This document shows positions 33,119 to 44,589 of a DNA stretch of 64,000 bases, one piece after another. Under the pieces are notes generated by a model that ran no database searches, was not told the DNA's origin, and saw only the letters and a list, made by a program, of their open reading frames with translations. The position numbers and the translations under genes are program-made. Each line of letters starts with the position of its first letter. The first letter of the stretch is position 1. Source of the stretch: Antedon mediterranea (lineage: Eukaryota; Echinodermata; Crinoidea; Comatulida; Antedonidae); NCBI RefSeq assembly GCF_964355755.1, contig NC_092672.1, forward strand, positions 31,616,501 through 31,680,500. Direction: 5' to 3'.

Positions 33119-33690
33119 ACGCCAGTTCGCTATCCCGCTTCATAATTTTACCTCTTCTTATAACAAGATCAATCTCGCCGTTATCTTTCCTTGATCTTAG
33201 TTCCTGTCTTAACTCATAGTTCATTTGCCTCTCTTTTTTTGATCTATCAGGATTAATATATATGTTCTTTAGAAATGCGTGATCCGTGCTTCTAAGTTTT
33301 TTTGCATTTACCATCACTTCCCTTTTACTTTTCAGGCTATCCAGAGAAACTCTTGCCATTCTACACCCGTCTTCCGTGTATTTCCCAAGCCTGATCACTT
33401 CTGTTATTTCAACTCCCTCTATCTCTAGACACTCATTGAATAATTTCTCAATAGCAACCCTGTCTTCCTTCAGTCTCTGCTGAGAACTTTGGTTATCAGA
33501 TTCAGGTAGATTTTCGATCACAATATTTAATTTACGAGATTCTCTATCTCTATATTCTTCAATGCCTTCCTGAACACTCTCTTTAATTTTCCCATCCATT
33601 AGATCGTAGCTCTCTTTTAATTCTATCAAATTATTTCTTGTGTCGACCTGGATTTTTTCAATGACTTCAATGTTTTTCTGAAGATAAAGA
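33084..33690 (-). CDS. CR1-like ORF1, C-terminal part (5' end missing)
   Basis: Open from about 33690 to the stop at 33084-33086; there is no ATG at the beginning, so this is the 3' part of a longer frame. The start reads as a coiled coil (KNIEVIEKIQVDTRNNLIELKES-like heptads, split across positions 33690-33610). Then follows an RRM-like segment with LNIVIENLPES and VIRLGKY, then a basic tail (KKERQMNYELRQELRSRK). This layout is normal for a LINE ORF1 RNA-binding chaperone. The end overlaps ORF2 in the +1 frame. Confidence 0.75.
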
Positions 33691-34701
33691 TAACTTGAGA
33701 TGCGTATTGAATTGGGGAAAAACGATCTATTGGTGACGTCACAAATGCTTATTCAAATCTCGAGTTATCACGCCCTCTGTTGCTTACTTCATTTCGCTCA
33801 GTTTCTCGGCGCTTTTTAAACGTTACTGTAGTTTAAATTTAATTTCATTGGTTTTAATAGAGGTGGATAGTGTATCCACATATTTAGTTAAGGTCCATGT
33901 GTTAATGAAATCATCAAATAGCAATATATTACAACGTTTATAGTAGTTCTTCTTTTATATGAACTTGGCCCCGTGTCAATAGACAATAGAAAAGTGTATA
34001 TAGATACAGTACAGAATCCATTTACACAAAAAGAAATTTAATAGAATTATTCAAAATCAATTAAACATTTTAAATTATGTAATCATCGGCTCGCAATAGA
34101 CACATACATCGACAATCTGATCCGTCAACAATCATACTTAAAAACACCCATCTTTTAAAAATCAATTAACAAATGAATAGATATAAAAAGTCAGTGAATG
34201 CTTCCACGTCAAAATAAGCCGAGAAAGAAGAAAAAGATCGAGTTCTACTAGCCCCGTAAATCTCTGAGCCTGACGTAACCGAAGCAACAGAAGTGGGTAT
34301 GCGGAGGTGGGAACTTCAATATTCCACCGTCAATAAGGTTAACCAAGACTCGATCATTTTAAATCAGGAGGGGGAGCACTTGATCAAAGGAATTGACGAG
34401 ACCGAACATAAACAAACGGAACTAGAAAAATCACATTTACCAGTGATTTTCCGGTAATGGTAGAGAGAAACAAATAAAACATCAAGGGACGCCGAACGGA
34501 ACAACGTCACATTGTGTGTACGAGTAATTTCGTTTTAATTTGAAATTGGTACGAGTAATTGATGCATTTCATGTTTTTAATCATTTTGTCTTGATTAAGA
34601 TTGTCTATAATAGGCCTAATAATTATCTCCGTTTCCCTGTAATCTTTACATTATGTACGACATAATTTACCCAGCATCATGGTATTACATTTACATATAA
34701 C
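33691..34701. other. Intergenic, no gene seen
   Basis: No coding or RNA gene recognised. Several tgacg/cgtca words but no defined repeat ends. Confidence 0.35.
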
Positions 34702-34865
34702 TAAAGCCTTATCTACACTATCAAACTTAATGTGACAAAAAAAAAATGCGATGTGCCCATATATAAACATGATGCCATATTTAAGCATATCACTACAATA
34801 TTTCGGCACATCATCACGCTTATTTTTTTGTCAAACCAGTTTGATAGTGTAGACAGTGCTTATAG
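34702..34865. mobile_element. MITE 'CTGTCTACACTATCAAACT' family, copy 1
   Basis: Ends: taaagccttatctacactat at 34702 and inverted 'gtttgatagtgtagacagtgctta' ending near 34862. The interior has 'gtgacaaaaa', 'gatgtgcccatata', 'catatttaagcatatcac' and 'ttttttgtcaaac', shared by the family. Confidence 0.88.
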
Positions 34866-35009
34866 ACTGAACTCAATATCCCCAGACTCCAAATGCACTT
34901 GAAACATTTCAAACTGTTTTTTAGCTTCAAAACTCCCACCTTTCTTTAATTTTCTTCCTTTAAATCTCCGATATGCTTCATAATTTTACTCTTACTATTA
35001 TTACGCAAT

Positions 35010-35130
35010 AAAAAGGCGTAAGCGCAACGCAAATAACTTGACCAATCACAAGCGGTGGATTATAAAAACTTTCGCTTGTCATTGGTCAATTGCGTCATCT
35101 GTGTCCTAGTGGGAACTAAGCTTAAATGAA
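35010..35130. mobile_element. MITE 'GTGGGAACCAAGCTTTA' family, damaged copy
   Basis: Interior 'gcaacgcaaat..cttgaccaatcacaagcg' and 'cgcttgtcattggt' plus the right end 'ctagtgggaactaagctta' match the complete element at about 59455-59637. The left terminus is missing. Confidence 0.75.
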
Positions 35131-35790
35131 TGATGATTCTATTATTCATTCTGACTAAATTTAACGCTTGTATCAAATAGTGCAATATAAAAATGAAAAA
35201 ATAAAATATTGTCAATGTTGAAGTTCGTTGACTTGCGGCGTATTTAAATTGTGTTATTTATTGGATGGTTGTTAGGTAAGGCACCAAGCCTATAAAATAA
35301 TATTATGATCAACTATATATATTTAAAAAAATTAAAATGCGTTTATGTCTGTACGTTAATCTATTTTACATGTACGTAAACAATAAAGATGATATAATGA
35401 AGCAGCCATATATTCCAATATCCTTGTCAACCTAACAAGTTACAACTATGTACACGGATCTATTCGATCGATTGTTTCCAACATTAAAATAACCAAACCT
35501 AAATATAGAATATATTCATACATCAACAGGCACCGAATAAATTCTAAACTTAGATATTATTATAATTATATATATAATACATTAAATCAATTATTTAAAT
35601 GTTATTGCGCTGTTTGTAAAAATAAAAGTATTATAATAAATGTATAATAATCAATATCATCAATGCAAATGCAATTTAATGCTTATTCTGTTTTCAATCA
35701 TATAGCCATTACAAATGTAAAAAATAAATAAAAATTGTCTCATTACTGATATCGTCCGATCCGTGACGTCACGATGATACACTATTATAC
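35131..35790. other. AT-rich intergenic sequence
   Basis: Nothing recognisable beyond low-complexity AT tracts. Confidence 0.35.
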
Positions 35791-35794
35791 ACAG

Positions 35795-35935
35795 ATTCAT
35801 TTATTGTCCAACATAAATGGAAATTACAGTGCTCATAAACTATCTTGGCTTGCCTAAAATAAATATAAGGGGGAAAAAGAACTATCTAAAATTTTTTCTT
35901 GTTATAATGCCTTATCCCAGCTGGGTAGAACATGT
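35795..35935 (-). mobile_element. LINE 3' end, second copy
   Basis: The reverse complement reads 'ttctacccagctgggataag', 'gcattataacaa', 'ggcaagccaag', 'gagcactgtaatttcc' and 'ggacaataaatgaatctgtg', matching 15090-15226 in order. Here the 3' microsatellite is reduced to about one unit. Confidence 0.8.
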
Positions 35936-36164
35936 GCGTTAACATATTGTTGATAAGACTTTTGTGCGCGCGAGTCGATTTTCTGTTACCTCGTTTTGGT
36001 TGACGATAAGAAATGCTTTCTCGGTCGGTCTTAGTAACAATACAGTTATTGAAAATGTGATCACTGGGTTTGGCGATTCTTGGAAGTCATCAACAAAAAC
36101 AAAACCGGTTGTCAACGAGCCGGAGGGGTGCTTCTCGTATCAGTACAAATTAAATTGTCATAAG

Positions 36165-36677
36165 TTACCTTCGTGTGCTTTTTCTAAAATAGTTAACACC
36201 CAACAATTTATAAAAACATTCTCTGATTTTAAGATTTGTGAGGGCGTAAAGGAACGGATTGACGGCAGAGTTGCTCCACAAGAGGTAGTTGACGAAGTCC
36301 CAGACAGTGTCACCTAAACAGTCATCACAGACGATACTCCAAATTAAAACAATGTAGTAAGGAGTCAAGCAGATTACAAACGCAATCACCAGAGCACCGA
36401 GAGTTACTGCCGCTTTTCGATGCCTTTTAAACATAGCTCGGGCATTTTCAGAAGTAGCAGAGAAGGCTACACTAGTGACTCCGTGTGTTACAGATTGGCT
36501 GCAATAGTTTATATGTGAACGCGTGCGTATTTCACGGTAAACAATGATATTCAAATATACAATGATAGGAAGAGGTATTACATATTCGACGAATACCATG
36601 ACTAAGTTGTATAATAAAACAAAAAACACAAAATGGTTCGGATGGTTGAATACCCGCCCCACACAAACTCCAATCAC
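36165..36677 (-). pseudogene. Truncated receptor copy 5b (TM5-TM7 only)
   Basis: The frame is homologous to copy 5 from YNLV (TM5) to the FRKST end. TM1-TM4 and the start codon are missing; residues before YNLV match nothing in the family. It keeps the third loop, the HRKAAVTLGAL motif and NSAVNPFLYAL, but the TM6 motif is CLTP instead of CWTP, so the conserved toggle tryptophan is lost. It sits 20 bases from the stop of copy 5 on the same strand. It looks like the remains of an incomplete tandem duplication rather than a gene. Confidence 0.88.
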
Positions 36678-36697
36678 TATCTTTTAAAATTACTTTA

Positions 36698-37723
36698 TCA
36701 ATGTACTTGTATTATACGTGTGCTCTTCCTAAAATAGTTCACGCCCAACAATTTATAATAACATTCTCTGATTTTAAGATTTGTGAGGGCGTAAAGGAAC
36801 GGATTGATGGCAGAGTTGGTCCACAAAAGGTAGTTGACGACCTCCCAGAGAGTGTCACTTAAACAGTCATCACAGACGATACTCCAAATTAAAACAATGT
36901 TGTAAGGAGTCCAGCAGATTGCAAACGCAATCACCAGTGCGCCGAGTGTTACTGCCGCTTTTCGATGCTTTTTAAGCATATTTCGCGGATTTTCAGAGGT
37001 AACAGAGAAGGCAACAGCAGTAGAGATGGTAGAATCACAGCCGTGTGTTACAGATTGGCTGATATTATGGCTAGGGCGTGTACGTGAACGCGACCGTATT
37101 TCACGGTAAACAATGATATTGAAATATACAATGATAGGAAGAGGTATCAAAAATTCGACGAATACGATGACTAAATTGTACGCCAAACTTTGTTCTGATT
37201 CCATTTCACAATCTTCTGAATAATCAATTATTTGTTCTCCCTTGAATTTCTCCCAGAATAAAGTTGGAATTGCGTAAAATGGTATGAGAACAGCCCAAGA
37301 TACAAGAATCATAACGGTAACGCGTTTTGTAGTCTGAAATTGACGATATTTCAACTTCAATTTTAACATCCAGTACCGATCCAAACTGATTAAGATAATA
37401 CCACAAACAGAAACAGCACATGCCGTGTAGTCAATGATCAACCACATCTTACAGACCCCTTCACCAAATGGCCAATAATCAAACATAAGCCAAAGAGTGT
37501 TAAGCGGGAACGAGAAAGCACCGGTTAAAAAGTCAGCAATAGATAAATTCAAAATAAACAAATAAGCCGGATTTGAACGAAGAGATTTTTCGGTGATGAA
37601 AGCAAGAATGACGAGACTGTTCCCGAACACGGTCACTACGGACAGAATCCAAGTTATTACGATTCCGCAGGATACAATAATCAAAGTATCGTCAGTTTGA
37701 TTTCCTTCAGAGACCGATTCCAT
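36698..37723 (-). CDS. Aminergic (histamine H3-like) 7TM receptor, copy 5
   Basis: A 341-residue intact receptor, the most diverged of the cluster. Landmarks: NQT sequon at N8, N35 in TM1, LSIADF (D64), C91, D98 (LIIDYTAC), DRY at 115-117, a TM4 Trp, Cys in DCEMES, CWTPYNI in TM6 and NSAINPFLYAL in TM7. The third loop has a different middle (SRSRTRPSHNISQS...) and the C-terminus ends in FRKSTRIIQVH instead of GLKCFK. Role as for the others: predicted plasma-membrane biogenic-amine receptor. The ATG is preceded by a good acceptor (tctgtttttgtttcattattcag on minus, read in pieces) ending at 37734, so a 5'-UTR intron is likely here too. The donor is not certain; GTAAGTTATT near 40830 is one candidate. 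Confidence 0.92.
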   Translation of the reverse strand: MESVSEGNQTDDTLIIVSCGIVITWILSVVTVFGNSLVILAFITEKSLRSNPAYLFILNLSIADFLTGAFSFPLNTLWLMFDYWPFGEGVCKMWLIIDYTACAVSVCGIILISLDRYWMLKLKLKYRQFQTTKRVTVMILVSWAVLIPFYAIPTLFWEKFKGEQIIDYSEDCEMESEQSLAYNLVIVFVEFLIPLPIIVYFNIIVYREIRSRSRTRPSHNISQSVTHGCDSTISTAVAFSVTSENPRNMLKKHRKAAVTLGALVIAFAICWTPYNIVLIWSIVCDDCLSDTLWEVVNYLLWTNSAINPFLYALTNLKIRECYYKLLGVNYFRKSTRIIQVH

Positions 37724-37733
37724 AATGCAATTT

Positions 37734-38685
37734 CTGAATAATGAAACAAAAACAGATTTACGTAATTTCGGATAAAAAAATCAACAAAAAGACGTCAACA
37801 GTTGACGATAGGCTACTCCAGGTGATGACATGAGTCCAGTTAATTTTAATGATTAATTTTTATGAAACTCATGTTAACAATCTATGACTTGGTGGTCAAC
37901 ATTTCATTTATTAATAATATACATCTTTAGTCGAGTCAGTCATATTATATCGAGATAATGATGAGTGATGCAATTACACAGTGCACGCCAATCAATGCGG
38001 TGATTCTTTGTGGAAATGATAATCATTATAATAGAATTATTACGGTTCGAATCTCAAGATGATTGAACATAATTTGTATCGATAACCACCGGAAATTATA
38101 ATCAAATTTATGAGTATAAATTGTAATCAAATTTCAAATACCTTTGATACTGTGCACGTTCTTTATATTCTATGGAAGTTGTCTTCTTGAGGTTTATCTC
38201 CGAGATGGTTTCTTCAACCTTGATGATCTACTAACGACGACTATACAGTTTTATGGCACTACCAGGGGTAGTAGTAACTAGTACAACTTTCTATGTTCTT
38301 GTAAATCTCCTAATCTTATGGAAATGACGTTGACTTTGAATCCTTTCCTTATATGTGACAGTGCGTATTTTGTTAGGAAATCATTATTGGTAATTCTTTG
38401 CTAAATTTCCAAAAACGACCTTGACGAAGCTTTCCCTTTTATGGCTAATCTATGAAGGAAACAGTATCTAGTTATGTAACAACAGTCGTAAAACTCTGCA
38501 CTAGATATCAACCAACAGAGATACAATAGTGATTTCCTGAATTAGCTTTCCTTCTTAAACAATAGGCCTAGACATTACGCAGAGGAGGCCGATATAATGA
38601 TGGTTTTATCAATTTAATTTCAGCAAGTGGTAATAATTGTATTTAACTATACTGTAGAGTAAGATTTATGTGTTTAGTACTTTTT
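37734..38685 (-). other. Upstream region of receptor copy 5 (start of putative intron)
   Basis: The intron acceptor ends at 37734. I found no GTAAGT donor on the minus strand between here and the satellite at 38686. No gene in this interval. Confidence 0.45.
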
Positions 38686-39925
38686 CCAACCAGACATCCA
38701 AGTCCGCGGAAAAGTCTTATACAATAAACAATAACAAGTCAATCTTCCAGCTGAGTGAAATTGTAATATTAAGTTTAGTCAACTAGTGTTCCTTCTCTAA
38801 ACCAGACATCCAAGTTCGCGGAAAAGTCTTGTACAATAAACAATAACAAGTCGATCTTCCAGCTGAGTGAAATTGTAATATTAAGTTTAGTCAACTAGTG
38901 TTCCTTCTCTAAACCAGACATCCAAGTCCGCGGAAAAGTCTTAAAAAATAATGCTTTTAGCAAGTCGATGTTCCAGAAATTGGAATTGTAATATTATGTT
39001 TAGTCAACTAGCGTTCCTTCTCCAACAAGACACCCAAGTCCACGGAGAGTTTTATACAATAATGTTTTTAGCAAGTTGATGTTCAGCAATTGGAATTGTA
39101 ATATTATGTTTAGTCAACTAGCGTTCCTTCTCCAACAAGACACCCAAGTCCACGGAGAGTTTTATACAATTTTTAGCAAGTCGATGTTCCAGTAGTGCAA
39201 TTGTAATACTTAAATGTTTAGTCAACTAGCGTTCCTTCTCTAAACCAGACATCCAAGTCCACAGAGAGTTTTATACAATAATGTTTTTAGCAAGTTAATG
39301 TTTCAGCTGAGTAAAATTGTAATATTATGTTTAGTCAACTATCGTTCCTTCTCTAACAAGACATCCAAGTGTTTTATACAATAATGTTTTTAGCAAGTCG
39401 ATGTTCCAGCAATGTTTTTAATATTATATTATGTTTAGTCAACTATCGTTCCTTCTGCAACAAGACATCCAAGTCCAAGGAGAGTTTTATACAATAAAAA
39501 AAATAACAATTCGATGTTCCAGCAATGTTTGTAATATTATATTATGTTTAGTCGACTATCGTTCCTTCTGCAACAAGACATCCAAGTCCACGGAGAGTTT
39601 TATACAATAAAAACTAACAATTCCATGTTCCAGCAAGTGGAATTGTAAAATTCAAACTAGTCAACTATCTTTGCCAAGTCCACGTGAAAGTCTTATACAA
39701 TATCTTGCAATGGTGTTTTAATAAATAGATATCCCAGCAAGTGGAATTGTAATATTAAGTTTGGTCAACTACCGGTATTGCTTCCAGCAAGTAGAATTGT
39801 AAAATTAGGTTTAGTCAACTATCGCTTCCAAGTCCACGTGAAAGTCTTATATCAATAACGTTATCTTGCAATGATGTTTTAACAAATAGATGTTCCAGTA
39901 CGAATGGAAATACAGCAGTTATGAT
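38686..39925 (+). repeat. Satellite-like array, about 110-bp unit, about ten copies
   Basis: The word 'agaca(t/c)ccaagt' recurs near 38693, 38804, 38916, 39027, 39140, 39248, 39360, 39466 and 39576. Degenerate units continue to about 39900. Each unit also contains 'gttttatacaata', 'caagt.gatgttcca' and 'tagtcaactA(g/t)cgttcct'. The first three units are the closest to each other; units become shorter and more diverged to the right. Confidence 0.9.
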
Positions 39926-41380
39926 CAACACACCGACCAGTACCGCAACATTCCATCAAACACACTGTCTTTGAATCAATAAGATACTTATACAGTTATA
40001 TAATTGGTAAACCTGTCTCACATTTTATTACTTCTGTACCAGCTTAATTTCAAATGCTGGTAGGCCTATCGGCATCAACAATGTTTATTAAATAAATCTT
40101 AATTCAAACAAACATGATGAAAGTAGTTGAAAATCGTGATATTATGGTTATATTATATTTGCTCTCCATACCTAATGGTAATTATTTTAATATATAAAGG
40201 AGGTATCCATCATACGCGCGGTCTTCAAATAAATAAATCGTGATATCCTATTCCTGCCCTGTAGTCTTTTCTCGAGTACAATGCAAACAATGCATAATAA
40301 TTCTTCAATATTCAATCGGTTATCAAGTTAACTATTACTAGTTTATCTAAAAGAAGTGTAGCAAAGCAGATATTAGTAATTGTTCAAACACTCGGAGATA
40401 CTAATACTGTTGAGCTTTGCACTCAAGTACATAGTACTTCATATTATTTAAGATAAAATCCATAACAATCAATACAACGTATTGGTTCATATATCATGAA
40501 ATACAGAAGGCCTACCGTATATGCTTGTAAAGCGACACTGGGTAGTGGAGGATTACCGCTAAAGAATCTGTGAGTCAACAAAGAAAAATGACGGGCTTAG
40601 GCCTAGCTACAAATTACGAAAGACGATCGACAACGAATCTACTAAACATGGTATTTAAAACGGTAAAATCGATGTAATTTTAATTCCGTGCACATCCCAA
40701 TCAATTACCAATCCTTAATAAAACGAAATGATATGCTTGCGTTGACACACGTTCTGCAGAATTCAACAACAGACAATTTTACGCATCTGAATACACAGCC
40801 GGAGTTTTTAAAGTTAAAGAAATAACTTACTTTTATATGAATGAAGTAATCACATTTATACCGCTTTGGTACTGCTTTGATACTGGTGCCACTCCGTACA
40901 GACATCTCAGTTTAAATATGATGATAATGTAGGCCTATAGAACATGCGTATCATAACATGCGTATCATAACATGCGTATCATAACATTAAAATTAATTGT
41001 ACCTTAGCCCTGCCCAAATTTAATTATGGACACAAAATATTATTAACGAATACTCTTCGTTGACAAAATACCTATACTGTACTAGTTTTATGGTTTACGG
41101 TGATTGGGGGCGCCTTGCTCCAAAGCGAAACTGTAGAGAAATGGATCTTTGTATTGTGGCATTATTATTTACTTGTTTAAACCTAACTATACTTGTTCAC
41201 TTGTGAATTTGGGCTCAAGACAAACAACTACCTTGCTGAAACCAGCATAATGTTTTCAGTTCATCTTGATATTTTAATACCAGTGGAGAATGAAATTATT
41301 CAGATGACGTTTTAACATCCCTTACATTGGCGGATCCCTGCCCCCGGTCCCCCTACAATTTAAGGCATAACTTCGTAAAC
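39926..41380. other. Intergenic; candidate distal 5' exon only
   Basis: No ORF with a recognisable domain. On the minus strand TATAAAA|GTAAGTTATTTC near 40830 is a good donor context and could be the 5' exon of receptor copy 5, about 3.1 kb upstream. There is a triple 'aacatgcgtatcat' repeat at about 40941-40984. Confidence 0.3.
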
Positions 41381-41384
41381 TCAT

Positions 41385-41540
41385 AACAGTTCTTTGATCT
41401 TATGTCTGACTGCGACAAAAACCAATAATAATACTGTACTATGTACATACTCTCCGCGTCGTGCGGTGTCTGTTAAGGGGCACGAAACTGATCGTGTCGC
41501 AGCCATAGATAAACCATTTGATCTTTGGAGGTCAGCATCC
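41385..41540. repeat. Dispersed repeat, copy A (partner 60268-60412)
   Basis: Shares with 60268-60412 the words 'tttgatct.atgtctg.ctgcga', 'tgtac.ta.gtacat', 'ctccgcg', 'gcggtgtctgt' and cgcagccatagataaaccat followed by 'ttgatct'. The two ends are weakly inverted relative to each other (ctgcgac and gtcgcag), which fits a small hairpin transposon. Confidence 0.7.
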
Positions 41541-43012
41541 TGTTGGTAGATTGCCTTGATCCACCACTGTATTATCACTGTATACATCTTACATACCATA
41601 TATATGTATTGAAGTTATTAGAAAGTCTGCATACAGCAAAAGGTTGATAGATTGGATTTGAGATTCGAACCAAAATGATATGCTGACACATGACCTTTGA
41701 ACCACTTCATTTCGAGTCCAATTTGAAACAATATTTTGATAATTATCAAAATAATTCGAAACGCGTCACTTTCGCGTTGGGGAAACGCCATACCTTTCTT
41801 TACCCTTTATCACAATATTTTGTTAATAAACAGCATTTATCTTATCTACAGTAATTCTCTCCATTATCCAATAATGCACTAATTGAAAATGAAAAGGCGA
41901 CATTTACCAAATTATTATTCCCGTAGTATAGTCAATCCTTTTAATTAATTGGTAATTGTAGATAGCGTATTTGGTAAAATCTCCAAATATTCTATTTAAT
42001 ACAGTAATAATGAACAGCACTCTACTAGAGTTTACTAGAGTTTATTCGGAACCCCTCTAACAATTACAAAAGTTTATTACGCATAGAGGGCGCACTGACT
42101 TTACAGTTTGAAGAAAATTACCGGTAATAGAACATCTGGAAATTTAAAGTAAAAACATACACATTTGAATACTGTGAACTCATTTAGAGTTTGCTTTAAT
42201 AACGGGTTACGTAATCTACTGGAATTTAATAGTATAATAGCGCAAGCATGATGTTTGTAACGAATAACGTTCCCTCTTTCTATGAATATTGGAGAAACTC
42301 TATACATAGTTTTAAGAACAGAGTTCATGACAGTTGCAATAGTCTGATTCAAAGCATAGTTAACGTACTTCCACAATCCAATCTATATCAACGTTGGTGC
42401 AAATTGTTTTTTTTAGGATATTGTAGGTGGTTGGTTTTGTGGAAGTTGCTTATATTGTTCTGGTGGTACATGTATTTGTTTCTCTTCTTGTCAAATAAAG
42501 AAATGAATGAAGGAATATGTAATCATTAATTTAGTGACAGAAAGTAAAGAAATATGGTTCATCATTCAAGGAAACAGCTTACAACACAATAAACATATAT
42601 TTATTTTTGTTTTATTACATTATAGTTTTAATGTACATCGTCAATTAAATTATTCACTTAAAATGAAAGACTTGCCAACATTTATCACTACACATTTAGC
42701 AAAATGATCACACTGGACATTTGCAATTGAGGTATTAGCGTAATAGTTTTAATCGAGTGGCGGCAATTTCAATCGTTATTATTATAAAGATTGAACCAAC
42801 CAACCAAATCCACCCCCTTGAGTGACCCGGATATTAATATTAAAGGGATATTTTGTTTGTGTCTTAAGCCTGTTTTCCGTCACCATATATTTTCGCAAAA
42901 ATCGAACATCATTCCCGAGTTTTGATCATAGAAAGTAGATGAAAATATCAATACGCATGTGCAATAGTCAATGTTTTCGATTCGCGCGAATAAATTCGCC
43001 TAGTGGAAAACA
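41541..43012. other. Intergenic, no gene seen
   Basis: Short overlapping ORFs on both strands around 42100-42700 have no recognisable domain, and no splice context convinced me. Confidence 0.35.
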
Positions 43013-43160
43013 GGCTCTGTCTACACTATCAAACTTTATGTGACAAAAAATTGTATGGTGATGATGATGTCATATTATTATCGGTTATGTTTTTGGTTTA
43101 CCGTATTTATACTGAATAAATAAATTTAAAAAAAAATGAAATCAAACCAGATAGTGTAGG
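43013..43160. mobile_element. MITE 'CTGTCTACACTATCAAACT' family, copy 2 (degenerate)
   Basis: The left end ggctctgtctacactatcaa is well preserved. The interior is changed after 'gatgatgatgtcatat', and the right end is reduced to 'aaaccagatagtgtagg'. Confidence 0.8.
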
Positions 43161-43979
43161 AAATCGTCATGGATTATTTTATCGTAAACTATTCAAATAC
43201 AGTGCTTTTAAACAGATACCTAACAAGGCTGACAATGGTGCAATTGGTATACACCACCTAAATATTAACAAAGAACGTTTTGATATTTCTAAGCCTTATT
43301 ATAAATTATGCACAAACCGTGACAACGGATAAAATGCATGAATCGTCTATGTGTTTCACATAACAATACCTTAAATCCACAACATAAATACGCTCTTATT
43401 TGTTTGTAGATTTCTGTTAGCTCAACAGGACATAAATTTAAATGGAATCATGCCATGCATCACTTAGAAATTATATTGGTTAAATTATGCAAAGTCATCG
43501 AGTAAATGTTTCACAGTCGATTCTGGTACTGTATCATGGCTAGCGATACGGTAATAAACATATTGCAGTATCGTGTCTGCTGGACGGCAACAGGCTCATA
43601 GCATCTTACTCCTAAAATTAACTTAACATAACCCTCTAATTGTCACTATACAGTATACACACATTGACATACATGTTTCTGCCAGAAGACGCGATACTGC
43701 AGAATGTTTGTTGTCATTGGACATGATACCGTGCATCTGACGTGTACATTCAAATGACAAAACCGTAGCTTGAACCTGAATTCATGTTTTAGATTACTCT
43801 CCTTATAATTCTACAGTAACGGTATTTGCAGACGTAAAGTCTGGTTGGAGTTTTTCTCTCCTCTATATGCCATTTCTAATTTTCTTCTAGGCTGTGAAAT
43901 GAACATCAACATTTTGGTAGTTTTATCGACTCAACTACTTTTTTTTATAAGGTATAGCGTTTTTAATTGTTATGCTCAT

Positions 43980-44190
43980 TTCAAGCTTCGGTATTTTCCA
44001 CTTCTTGTGACGCGGCAGTGACACAACTCTGGTGTTTTCTACTTCTTGTGACACGGCAATGTCAGAGGCTTCGGTGTTTTTCACTTTTTGTGACGCTGCA
44101 GTTTCAGAGACTCCGGTGTTTTCTACTTCTTGTGGCGCGGCAATGTCAGAGGCTTCGGTGTTTTCCACTTCTTGTGATGCAGCGCCGCCG
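43980..44190 (-). repeat. 48-bp minisatellite (coding-looking, 16-residue period)
   Basis: Units of 48 bp built on 'ggtgttttc.acttcttgtga.gc.gc'. On the minus strand one frame stays open and reads EVENTxxSxxAAxQ repeats, but it begins just after a stop and has no ATG. I treat this as a minisatellite. It could be an exon of an unknown gene, but I see no other support. Confidence 0.75.
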
Positions 44191-44589
44191 GGACATCACG
44201 GTTACCAACATCTTGCTGTAAGCAGCATCTGCGGTATCGTTGTTTCCCACTTCTGCTATAGAAAAAGCACCGCTTCCAACTCTAAGCCAGAACTCATCGA
44301 TTACCTGTATGCCTTCCTTTTAATTGATTTATATTTTTGTTCCTTAGCTTACATAGCTGCACAATTAAATAACTCGTTCTTTTTATATACAGTACCCTGA
44401 TACAGTATTCATTACACAGAAACAGCATCCATATTTTACAACGTAATAAATTATAATCTTACATACTTTTTTACATATTATTTACAATATATTTTCAGGG
44501 TTCAATTATTATTATTATTATCATTTATAATAATTCTATGATTAAAAAAAAAATGCAAATGCAATATTAAAGACGGAATAGTAGGTGTA

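Larger units (their letters stand above)
29986..33690 (-). mobile_element. CR1-like LINE, nearly complete, with open ORF2
   Basis: It contains an ORF1 end, a 1015-codon ORF2 and a short 3' UTR that ends, on the minus strand, in two copies of an 11-bp word (ttcaagtaaga) at about 29989-30010 instead of poly-A. A short tandem 3' end without poly-A is typical of CR1 elements. The 5' border at about 33690 appears truncated because ORF1 is still open there. The lack of stops or frameshifts inside ORF2 indicates a young copy. Confidence 0.88.

Noticed and set aside
38686-39925. CRISPR-like or LTR structure
   Set aside because: The whole 110-bp unit is repeated and decays gradually; no spacers and no terminal repeats, so it is a satellite.
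42101-42707. Overlapping ORFs on both strands (66-93 codons)
   Set aside because: No domain, no consistent codon bias, no splice context; AT-rich chance frames.
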